The position numbers and the translations under genes were made by a program. This document shows positions 1 through 5,610 of a stretch of DNA of 9,061 nucleotides, piece after piece. The stretch comes from DATHYU01 sp033722675. Lineage in GTDB: Bacteria > Actinomycetota > Acidimicrobiia > Spongiisociales > UBA11373. Location of the stretch: positions 1 through 9,061 of the forward strand of contig JAWVYO010000093.1 of the NCBI GenBank assembly GCA_033722675.1, in the 5' to 3' direction. The notes beneath the pieces were generated by a model. That model was not told where the DNA came from, did no database searches, and worked only from the letters and a program-made list of their open reading frames with translations. Within the stretch, counting starts at the first letter, position 1; each line of letters starts with the position of its first letter.

Positions 1-237
1 CGCCACGTCGAGGGCGCCGACACCGGCGAGCATGTTCTTGATGAACCGTTCGTGCCCGGGAACGTCGACGAACCCGACCTCCGTTCCGTCGTCGAGCTCG
101 GTCCAGGCGAAGCCGAGGTCGATCGTGAGCCCCCGTTCTCGTTCCTCGGCCCACCGGTCGGGATCCCGACCCGTGAGGGCTCGGATGAGCGTCGACTTGC
201 CGTGATCGACGTGTCCCGCCGTCCCTACGATCGGCAT
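1..237 (-). CDS. selB: SelB, selenocysteine-specific elongation factor (N-terminal part, cut by window edge)
   Basis: SelB is a specialised translation GTPase that carries Sec-tRNA(Sec) to the ribosome at UGA codons marked by a SECIS element. The 79 codons present are the start of the G domain. They show the P-loop GHVDHGKS (residues 8-15), the switch I segment ERGLTIDLGF (about 35-44), in which RGLTID is typical of SelB rather than EF-Tu, and the G3 motif DVPGHE (about 59-64) followed by FIKNMLAG. The full protein is usually about 600 residues, so the remaining G-domain motifs and the SECIS-binding winged helices lie off the left edge. The ATG at 237 lies 13 bases inside the end of selA. There is no clear Shine-Dalgarno sequence, so translation is probably coupled to selA. 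The family call is very secure; it is incomplete only because of the window edge. Confidence 0.95.
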   Translation of the reverse strand, partial: MPIVGTAGHVDHGKSTLIRALTGRDPDRWAEERERGLTIDLGFAWTELDDGTEVGFVDVPGHERFIKNMLAGVGALDVA

Positions 238-1550
238 GCCGCTGCCAGCGCGTTCGCCACCAGGTGGTCGTCGTCCGGTTGCACCGCGCGGAGGTCCACG
301 ACCAGCGATCCCTCGTCCCGCCGGGCGACGACCGGTGGATCGCCGTCGACGAGTCGCCGCCACGCCTGGCGGGGGGCGTCGACCCGCAGGACCGGGCCGG
401 GAATCCCCCGCCCCGGGACCGACCCCGCGCCCGGGAGGGACCGACCCTCCTCGATCCGCCCCTCGACCCCTGCGGCGCCGAGGACCGCTCGGAGTCGCCC
501 GGTGAGCATCGCCCCGTCGAGACCGGCCATGCGCCAAAAGGGGATGTCTGCGCCCCGCCCCGACGCGTAGAGCTCGAGGGTGACCGACAGCGCAGCCAGG
601 CTCGGCCCGTCGATGCGCACGGCCCGGGCGATGGGGTGGCGCCGGATGCGGTCGACGACGTCCGCCCGGCCGACGATCACCCCGGCCTGGGGCCCGCCGA
701 GCAACTTGTCGCCCGAGAACATCACCACGTCGGCCCCCGCCTCGACGGTCTGGCGGACGGGCGGCTCGTCCGCGACCCAGGCCGGCGGCGTCCCCTTCAG
801 CCAGGGCGTCCGGGCGTCGAGCAGTCCCGACCCGACGTCGGCGGCGAAGGGGAGCCCGAGGCGTCCGGCGAGCTCGACCATCGCCCCGTACCCGACCTCC
901 TCGGTGAAGCCCTCCACGCGGTAGTTCGACGGGTGCACCTTGAGGAGCAGCGCGGCGTCGTCGTCGACGGCGCGCTCGAAGTCCGCCGCCCTCGTGCGGT
1001 TGGTGGTCCCGACCTCGACGAGCCGCGATCCCGATGCCGCCATGAGTTCGGGGAGGCGGAAGGAGCCGCCGATCTCGATGAGCTCACCCCGTGACACCAC
1101 GGTGCCGGAGCCGCCGGCGAGGGCGGCGAGGGTCAGCAGGAGCGCCCCGGCGTTGTTGTTGACGGCGAGCGCCGCCTCCGCTCCGGACAGCGATGCGGCC
1201 AGGCGGTGGGCGTAGGCGCCGCGACCGCCCCTGGCACCCTCCGTGAGGTCGAACTCGAGCGCCGAGGCGTCGACGGCGGCCACGCGGGCGGCCTCGGCGG
1301 CGTCGGGATGGACCTGGGCGCGCCCCAGGTTCGTGTGCAACAGCACGCCCGTGGCATTGATCACCCGTCCCGGGCGGAGCCGGCGGAGGCGTTCGGCCGA
1401 GGCCCGGGCCCGATCCGCCGGCGACGGGTCGCCGTCGGCGCGCCATGCCGCGATCGCCGACCGGGCGGCGTCGACGAGCAGAGCCCGGGGGACGGTGCCG
1501 TCGTCGATCTCGGCGGCGAGGGCGTCCACCGACGGGGGGCGTTGCACCAT
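225..1550 (-). CDS. selA: SelA, L-seryl-tRNA(Sec) selenium transferase
   Basis: PLP-dependent enzyme that converts Ser-tRNA(Sec) to Sec-tRNA(Sec) with selenophosphate, in the cytoplasm. The protein is 441 residues, close to the 463 of E. coli SelA. It opens with the family's short N-terminal helix (RPPSVDALA). Family signatures follow: VINATGVLLHTNLGRA (about 63-78), VNNNAGALLL (about 130-139), VSRGELIEIGGSFRLP (about 152-167), EVGTTNRT, KVHPSNY, and the PLP-lysine motif FSGDKLLGGPQAG with Lys282. An in-frame TTG at 1607 would add 19 residues rich in Pro and Gly. I prefer the ATG at 1550 because family homology starts right after it and a TAGGCT -10 box lies 8 bases upstream, consistent with a leaderless transcript. 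The stop overlaps selB. It is divergent from the NUDIX gene. No selD or selC is visible in this window. Confidence 0.96.
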   Translation of the reverse strand: MVQRPPSVDALAAEIDDGTVPRALLVDAARSAIAAWRADGDPSPADRARASAERLRRLRPGRVINATGVLLHTNLGRAQVHPDAAEAARVAAVDASALEFDLTEGARGGRGAYAHRLAASLSGAEAALAVNNNAGALLLTLAALAGGSGTVVSRGELIEIGGSFRLPELMAASGSRLVEVGTTNRTRAADFERAVDDDAALLLKVHPSNYRVEGFTEEVGYGAMVELAGRLGLPFAADVGSGLLDARTPWLKGTPPAWVADEPPVRQTVEAGADVVMFSGDKLLGGPQAGVIVGRADVVDRIRRHPIARAVRIDGPSLAALSVTLELYASGRGADIPFWRMAGLDGAMLTGRLRAVLGAAGVEGRIEEGRSLPGAGSVPGRGIPGPVLRVDAPRQAWRRLVDGDPPVVARRDEGSLVVDLRAVQPDDDHLVANALAAACRS

Positions 1551-1558
1551 GCCGCGGG

Positions 1559-1564
1559 AGCCTA
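1559..1564 (-). promoter_or_regulatory. Putative -10 box of selA-selB (TAGGCT), leaderless type
   Basis: Read on the minus strand, TAGGCT is followed by 8 bases (CCCGCGGC) and then the selA ATG at 1550. This matches the actinobacterial TANNNT -10 consensus at the distance expected if transcription starts at the A of the start codon. There is no Shine-Dalgarno sequence before this ATG, which fits. No convincing -35 box is seen. It lies within the 12-base element CGCCGGTAGGCT, which also occurs, with one base changed, before the divergent gene. Confidence 0.5.
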
Positions 1565-1597
1565 CCGGCGGCGCCGCTCCAGCCTCCTCCGGGGGCC

Positions 1598-1622
1598 ACC
1601 GGCGCAACTCGGTCGCGCCGGT
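1598..1622. repeat. Perfect 8-bp inverted repeat between selA and the NUDIX gene
   Basis: ACCGGCGC (1598-1605) and GCGCCGGT (1615-1622) are exact reverse complements separated by 9 bases. The right arm runs into the TAGGGT -10 box of the NUDIX gene. A third copy of the 7-base core, ACCGGCG, is at 1564-1570 and abuts the selA -10 box. This could be an operator read by a dimeric regulator. Part of the symmetry also comes from the shared CGCCGGTAGG promoter element, and GC-rich DNA gives such repeats easily. Confidence 0.35.
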
Positions 1623-1627
1623 AGGGT
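1622..1627 (+). promoter_or_regulatory. Putative -10 box of the NUDIX-MBL-M23 operon (TAGGGT), leaderless type
   Basis: TAGGGT is followed by 6 bases (GCCGGT) and then the GTG start at 1634. This is the spacing expected for a transcript that begins at the start codon. The preceding bases, CGCCGG, are identical to those before the divergent selA -10 box. There is no Shine-Dalgarno sequence ahead of this GTG, unlike the two downstream genes of the operon, which have good ones. No clear -35 box is visible. Confidence 0.5.
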
Positions 1628-1633
1628 GCCGGT

Positions 1634-2341
1634 GTGGACGCCTCCGATCCTCGCCGCGCCTCCACGGTGCTGCTTCTCCGCCCGTCGGCCGACGGCACCG
1701 AGGTCCTCATGGTCCGTCGTTCCCGTTCCGCCACCTTCATGGGCAACGCGCGGGTCTTCCCGGGCGGTGTCGTGGAGCCGGCGGACGACTCGGAGACGGC
1801 GCGTGCGGTGGTCCGCTGGAGCGGGCCGGAGGAGGAGTTCGCATGGCGGGCCGCGGCGCTGCGGGAGCTGGCCGAGGAGGCCGGGATCGTGGTGGGGCAG
1901 CCCGGGTCGTCGGCCGTCGGGCCGGACGATCCGGCACCCGTGGTCTACGAGCAGGCCCGCCGGGCCGGGATCGTGTTCGACGCCGACCGCCTCGTCTACC
2001 TCGCCAACTGGGTGACGCCGGCCGGTCTGCCCCGCCGGTACGACACCCGCTTCTACGTCACCATCGTGGGCGGCGAGACGGTGCCCGTCGCCGACGATCG
2101 CGAGGTGTTCGATCCGGTGTGGGTCGCACCCGCGGAGGCGATCGCCCGGGGCGATGCCGGGGAGTGGGACGTCGAGTTCCCCACCCGGGTCGTGCTGTGG
2201 ATGATCGACGGCTGTGACGGTCCCGACGCCGTCGTCGCGGCCGCGACGTCCGCCCGTCGGATCGAGAGGATCGAACCAGTGCTGGACATGGGGGACAATG
2301 GGGCCCGCGTCCTGCTGCCGACACGAGGAGAGCGTCCGTGA
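1634..2341 (+). CDS. NUDIX hydrolase, NUDT19-like (possible CoA diphosphatase)
   Basis: NUDIX enzymes cleave X-linked nucleoside diphosphates with a metal bound by the Nudix box. This 235-residue cytoplasmic protein has VFPGGVVEPADD (about 41-52) and the catalytic half RELAEEAGI (77-85). The two halves are separated by about 25 residues instead of the canonical 7. That interrupted box, plus WVTPAGLPRRYDTRFYV (about 126-142), is characteristic of the NUDT19/RP2 group, whose mammalian member hydrolyses CoA and acyl-CoA. Bacterial members are mostly uncharacterised, so the substrate is inferred only. The start is GTG 1634, first of an operon: the stop overlaps the next gene in GTGA (2338-2341). 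The last 40 or so residues show no known motif. No defect is seen in the catalytic Glu residues (E78, E81, E82). Confidence 0.85.
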   Translation: MDASDPRRASTVLLLRPSADGTEVLMVRRSRSATFMGNARVFPGGVVEPADDSETARAVVRWSGPEEEFAWRAAALRELAEEAGIVVGQPGSSAVGPDDPAPVVYEQARRAGIVFDADRLVYLANWVTPAGLPRRYDTRFYVTIVGGETVPVADDREVFDPVWVAPAEAIARGDAGEWDVEFPTRVVLWMIDGCDGPDAVVAAATSARRIERIEPVLDMGDNGARVLLPTRGERP

Positions 2342-3126
2342 AGATCCACCACCTCCTGGCCCCCAATCCCGGGATCTTCACGGGACTGGGCACGAACACC
2401 TGGGTGCTGGCCGACGCGGGAGAGGCGATCGTCATCGACCCCGGACCGATGCTCGAGGACCACGTCGCCGCGGTCGTCGACACCGTGGCCGGGTATCGCA
2501 CGGTCGGGGTGCTCGTGACGCACACCCATCCCGATCACGCTCCTGCGGCCAACCCCATCGGTCGGCAGCTCGACGTCCCCGTCTACGGACGCGACCCGGG
2601 GCCCGCCTTCAAGCCGGACGTCCGGATCGCCGATGGAGAGACGATGACCTTCGGAGATCGGGAGGTCGAAGCCATCCACACCCCCGGCCACACCCCCGAC
2701 CACCTCTGCTTCCTCGTCGATCGCGTCCTCTTCTCGGGTGACCACATCATGGGCGGCTCCACGGTCGTGGTCGAGGAGATGACCGACTACCTGCGGTCCC
2801 TCGACCGCCTCGCCGACCTCGATCTCGAGCGGATCCACCCGGGCCACGGCCCCGTCATCGATCAGCCGGAGCAGGTCATCGCCGAGTACAAGCGCCACCG
2901 GCTCGACCGTGAGCGCCAGATCGTCGAGGCGGTGGCGGGCGGGGCACCCACCGTCGGAGACGTCGTGCACCTCGTGTACGCCGACGTCGATCCGACGCTG
3001 CACTTCGCCGCAGCCCAGTCCACGGCCGCCCATCTTCGCAAGCTGGAGGCGGACGGGGTGGTGGCCCTGCCCGACGGGACGGCGGAGTGGACATCGTCGG
3101 TGTCGTTACGGAGGGACACGGCGTGA
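2338..3126 (+). CDS. Metallo-beta-lactamase-fold hydrolase, LACTB2-like
   Basis: Cytoplasmic metallohydrolase of 262 residues. The metal-site motif THTHPDH gives H62, H64, D66 and H67. H117 is in TPGHTPDH, D135 in SGDHIMGG and H170 in HPGHG, so the full set of MBL ligands is present. The C-terminal part (about 190-250, from RERQIVEAV to HLRKLEADGVV) matches the small winged-helix domain found in LACTB2-type proteins, some of which are ribonucleases; others have unknown substrates, so the substrate here is open. The start is GTG 2338, with GAGGAG at 2325-2330 seven bases upstream. It overlaps the NUDIX stop by four bases and its own TGA overlaps the next gene's GTG, so translation is probably coupled along the operon. 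There is no signal peptide. Confidence 0.88.
   Translation: MKIHHLLAPNPGIFTGLGTNTWVLADAGEAIVIDPGPMLEDHVAAVVDTVAGYRTVGVLVTHTHPDHAPAANPIGRQLDVPVYGRDPGPAFKPDVRIADGETMTFGDREVEAIHTPGHTPDHLCFLVDRVLFSGDHIMGGSTVVVEEMTDYLRSLDRLADLDLERIHPGHGPVIDQPEQVIAEYKRHRLDRERQIVEAVAGGAPTVGDVVHLVYADVDPTLHFAAAQSTAAHLRKLEADGVVALPDGTAEWTSSVSLRRDTA
3110..3115 (+). promoter_or_regulatory. Shine-Dalgarno site (GGAGGG) fixing the start of the first M23 gene
   Basis: GGAGGG lies 7 bases before the GTG at 3123. That start gives a protein opening with a textbook signal peptide, MKRLVTGLATAGLVL. An in-frame upstream start at 3087 would put 12 extra polar residues ahead of the signal peptide and has no ribosome binding site of its own, so it is rejected. 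The ribosome binding site lies inside the 3' end of the MBL gene. Confidence 0.8.
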
Positions 3127-4430
3127 AGCGCCTCGTGACCGGGCTGGCGACGGCCGGCCTGGTCCTCTCGCTCGTCGTCCCGTCCGCGTTCGCGCAGGTG
3201 GACGCGCAGGACGTCGCCGAGGCGCGCGAGCGCATGCGCGCCGTCACCGCGGAGCTCGAGGACCGGGTGGCGGCGTACGACGCCGCGGTCGTGCGCGAGG
3301 TGGAGCTGCGTGAGCGGCTCGACGAACTGCTCGTCGAGCTCACCGACCGGGAGCGGCGGCTGGTGCTCGCCCGCGCCGCGGCCAAGGACCGGGTGGCCGA
3401 CATGTACATGGGGGCCGGAACCCAGGACGGCGCGTCGTTCCTCGGCGCCCAGGAGTTCTCGGCGGTCCCGGCCCGGCTCGCGTACCTCGACACCGTGGCC
3501 GAGACGGACCGCGAGATCGTCAACCGGCTCGAGGCGGCGCGCCAGGGCTACCTCCGCCAGCAGGCCCTCCTCGAGGAGACCGTCGCCGAGCAGGAGGCGC
3601 TGAGCGGCGAGATGGAGTCGCTCGTCACCGAGATCTACACCAGCCTCGAGGACGCCAACGCCGAGTACCAGGCGGTGAAGGAGGCCTTCGAGGCCCAGGA
3701 AGCCGAGCGGAGGCGCCGCGAGGAGGAGGAGCGTCGGCGGCGTGAGCGGGAGCTGTTCCTCGCGACGTCCACGACCACCACGTCGACGACGACCACGACC
3801 CTCCCGCCGCCGACCACGACGACGGCGCCGCCGGCCACTACGACCACCGCCGGCGGGACCTCCACCACGGCGCCGCCCGACACCACGACGACGACGGCCG
3901 GCGAGACGACCACGACGACGGGTCCGCCGGATTCCACCACCACGACGGCGCCGCCGGACACGACGACGACCACGGCGGGGCAGACGACCACCACCACGGC
4001 CCCGACGACCACCACGACGCAGCCGCCGGCGCCCTCGTCGAGGGTGTGTCCGGTCGACGGTGCCGTGACCTTCCGTGACTCGTGGGGGGAGCCGCGTTCG
4101 GGTGGGAGGACCCACACCGGCACCGACATGATGGCGCCCACCGGCACGCCGCTCGTGGCGATCGAGAGCGGGCGGATCTGGTCGCCGAACTGGCACTACG
4201 CCGGTGGCTACGGTCTCTACATCCGGGGTGACTCGGGCGACACGTGGTACTACGCCCACCTGAACGCCTACGCCTCGGGGATCGCAGACGGCGTGCGGGT
4301 GTCGGCGGGACAGCTCGTCGGGTACGTCGGGACCTCGGGGAATGCCTCCGTTCCCCACCTGCACATCGGCTGGCTCGTGGGGGGCGTGACGTACACGAAC
4401 CCGTACCCGGTGCTCGCCGGGGTCTGCTGA
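3123..4430 (+). CDS. Secreted coiled-coil M23 (LytM) peptidoglycan endopeptidase with Thr-rich linker
   Basis: Exported cell-wall hydrolase of 435 residues. The signal peptide (1-24) has a likely cut after AFA. Residues about 27-214 form a long heptad-rich coiled coil ending in an Arg/Glu stretch. Within it, residues about 90-138 (MYMGAG...FLGAQEFSAVPARLAYLD) resemble the lobe of PcsB/EnvC-type proteins, which in those families contacts FtsX. A linker of about 85 residues, mostly Thr with Pro and Gly (215-299), leads to the M23 domain (about 309-435). Its zinc and catalytic residues are intact: H331 and D335 (HTGTD), H379 (YYAHL), and H412/H414 (PHLHIG). Two cysteines, C309 and the last residue C435, bracket the domain and could form a disulfide. 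The gene overlaps the MBL gene in GTGA and is last in the operon. Cross-bridge specificity and FtsX control are inferred. Confidence 0.88.
   Translation: MKRLVTGLATAGLVLSLVVPSAFAQVDAQDVAEARERMRAVTAELEDRVAAYDAAVVREVELRERLDELLVELTDRERRLVLARAAAKDRVADMYMGAGTQDGASFLGAQEFSAVPARLAYLDTVAETDREIVNRLEAARQGYLRQQALLEETVAEQEALSGEMESLVTEIYTSLEDANAEYQAVKEAFEAQEAERRRREEEERRRRERELFLATSTTTTSTTTTTLPPPTTTTAPPATTTTAGGTSTTAPPDTTTTTAGETTTTTGPPDSTTTTAPPDTTTTTAGQTTTTTAPTTTTTQPPAPSSRVCPVDGAVTFRDSWGEPRSGGRTHTGTDMMAPTGTPLVAIESGRIWSPNWHYAGGYGLYIRGDSGDTWYYAHLNAYASGIADGVRVSAGQLVGYVGTSGNASVPHLHIGWLVGGVTYTNPYPVLAGVC
3765..4019 (+). repeat. Thr-codon low-complexity tract (linker of the first M23 protein)
   Basis: About 255 bases of ACC/ACG codons broken by Pro, Ala and Gly codons. 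A 17-residue unit, APPDTTTTTAGETTTTT, is at 3870-3920 and recurs with one change (E to Q) at 3948-3998, a 78-base offset. The two DNA copies differ at several synonymous positions, so the duplication is not fresh. It encodes an extended, probably glycosylatable spacer outside the cell. The antisense frame reads as poly-Val and is not a gene. Confidence 0.85.
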
Positions 4431-4462
4431 TCGCAGTCGATTCGGCTACCCTCGGTGGCCGA

Positions 4463-4481
4463 CCGGTGAGGGCCGCACCGG
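4463..4481 (+). other. Small inverted repeat between the two M23 genes
   Basis: CCGGTG (4463-4468) and CACCGG (4476-4481) form a 6-bp stem with a 7-base loop. It lies 33 bases after the first M23 stop and 2 bases before the -10 box of the second. It may be a weak terminator without a U-tract, or an operator over the promoter. The stem is short and may be chance in GC-rich DNA. Confidence 0.25.
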
Positions 4482-4483
4482 GA

Positions 4484-4489
4484 TAGACT
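4484..4489 (+). promoter_or_regulatory. Putative -10 box of the second M23 gene (TAGACT)
   Basis: TAGACT is followed by CCGCC. The same context, TATACTCCGCC, precedes the ErpA-type gene at 6814. The predicted start of transcription near 4496 leaves a leader of about 11 bases that contains GGAGGT (4498-4503) just before the GTG at 4507. A second candidate, TACCCT, is at 4447-4452. Neither has a clear -35 box. Confidence 0.4.
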
Positions 4490-4506
4490 CCGCCGCCGGA
4501 GGTCTC

Positions 4507-5607
4507 GTGCGCAGACTGACGTTCCTCATCCTCGCCCTCGCCGTGCTGTGGTCCGTCGCGCCCGCAGGCGCCCAGGTGACCCAGGACGAGCTCCAGCAGG
4601 CGCGCGCCGAGGTCTCCCGTGTCTCGGCCGATCTCGAGGACGAACTCGCCCTCCTCGACCAGGCGATCTACGGCCAGCGCGACTACGAGAGCCGCATCGC
4701 CGCCCTCCAGGACGAGGTGCAGCGGCGGAGCCGGGAGATCCTCATCGCCGAGATCGCCGCCAAGGAGCGCGCGGTCGCCCTCTACCTCAACGCCGGCGCC
4801 AACAGCTTCCAGAGCCTGCTGGGCGTGGACGAGTTCTCCCACGTCGGCACGCGCTCGGCCTACCTCGACGCCGTGGTCGACGAGGACCGCGACGCCGTCA
4901 CCGAGCTCGAGTTCCTCCAGTCCGATCGCACCCGGCTGCAGGAGGAGCTCGACGAGCTGCTCGCCCAGCAGCGGGTGGTGCGGGCCGATCTCGAAGCCTC
5001 CTCCGACGTGATCCTCTCCCGGCTCGAGGCCGCCACCGAGGAGTACCAGGACCTGTACGACCAGTGGTGGGAGGAGGAACTGGAGCGTCGGCGGATCGCC
5101 GAGGAGCGCCGCCGCGCCGAGGAGGCGCGACGGCGCCGGGCAGCGGCAGCGGCAGCGGCGGCCGCAGCTGCGAAGTCCAACTACACCTCCAGCGCCTCGG
5201 CGCCGACGACCGGCCGGATGTGCCCCTTCGTCTCGCCGGTGAGCTTCCGGGACTCGTGGGGCGAACCCCGGCCCGGCGGGCGCTCCCACAAGGGCGTCGA
5301 CATGGTCGCTCCGCTCGGGGTGAAACTCGTCGCCATCGAGAGCGGCTACATCTGGTCACCGAACTGGCACTACGCCGGCGGCAACGGCCTCTACCTGCGC
5401 GGCGACTCGGGCGACATCTTCTACTACGCCCACCTGGCCGGATACGGGCCCGGCATCGCCAACGGGGTGCGGGTGCAGGTGGGCCAGGTCGTCGGATACA
5501 ACGGCGACACGGGCAACGCCGCGGTGCCGCACCTCCACCTCGGCTATCAGCCGGGCGGCGGGCCGCTGACGAACCCCTACCAGCTGATGGTGAAGCTCTG
5601 CCGGTAG
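4507..5607 (+). CDS. Secreted coiled-coil M23 (LytM) peptidoglycan endopeptidase, paralogue of the upstream gene
   Basis: Second cell-wall hydrolase, 366 residues. The signal peptide (1-22) has a likely cut after AGA. The coiled coil (about 25-210) has the same PcsB/EnvC-like segment at about 88-136 (LYLNAG...LLGVDEFSHVGTRSAYLD) and ends in Arg/Glu repeats followed by eleven alanines (212-222) and a short Ser/Thr spacer. The M23 domain (about 237-366) keeps H261 and D265 (HKGVD), H309 (YYAHL) and H342/H344 (PHLHLG). By eye it aligns without gaps to the first copy with about 85 of 129 positions identical. C239 and C365 are the only cysteines and match the pair in the first copy. The start is GTG 4507 with GGAGGT just upstream, only 3 bases from the start. 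It lies 76 bases after the first copy and ends 3 bases from the convergent mrp stop. It is clearly a tandem duplication that has lost or never had the Thr linker. Confidence 0.88.
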   Translation: MRRLTFLILALAVLWSVAPAGAQVTQDELQQARAEVSRVSADLEDELALLDQAIYGQRDYESRIAALQDEVQRRSREILIAEIAAKERAVALYLNAGANSFQSLLGVDEFSHVGTRSAYLDAVVDEDRDAVTELEFLQSDRTRLQEELDELLAQQRVVRADLEASSDVILSRLEAATEEYQDLYDQWWEEELERRRIAEERRRAEEARRRRAAAAAAAAAAAKSNYTSSASAPTTGRMCPFVSPVSFRDSWGEPRPGGRSHKGVDMVAPLGVKLVAIESGYIWSPNWHYAGGNGLYLRGDSGDIFYYAHLAGYGPGIANGVRVQVGQVVGYNGDTGNAAVPHLHLGYQPGGGPLTNPYQLMVKLCR

Positions 5608-5610
5608 GGC

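Noticed and set aside
264..1094. Plus-strand open frame over selA
   Set aside because: Antisense shadow rich in Arg, Asp and Pro; selA motifs on the minus strand account for this DNA.
1551..1607. TTG start at 1607 giving a longer SelA
   Set aside because: The extra 19 residues show no family likeness, and the start at 1550 fits both homology and the -10 spacing.
3870..3998. Possible CRISPR or tandem repeat array
   Set aside because: The repeats are codon-level Thr/Pro repeats inside a coding frame, with synonymous changes and no constant spacer.
2862..5289. Long minus-strand open frames (2862-4364 and 3838-5289) across the M23 genes
   Set aside because: Their translations are runs of Arg, Gly and Val from the antisense of GC-rich codons and the Thr tract. 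They match no family and oppose well-supported genes.
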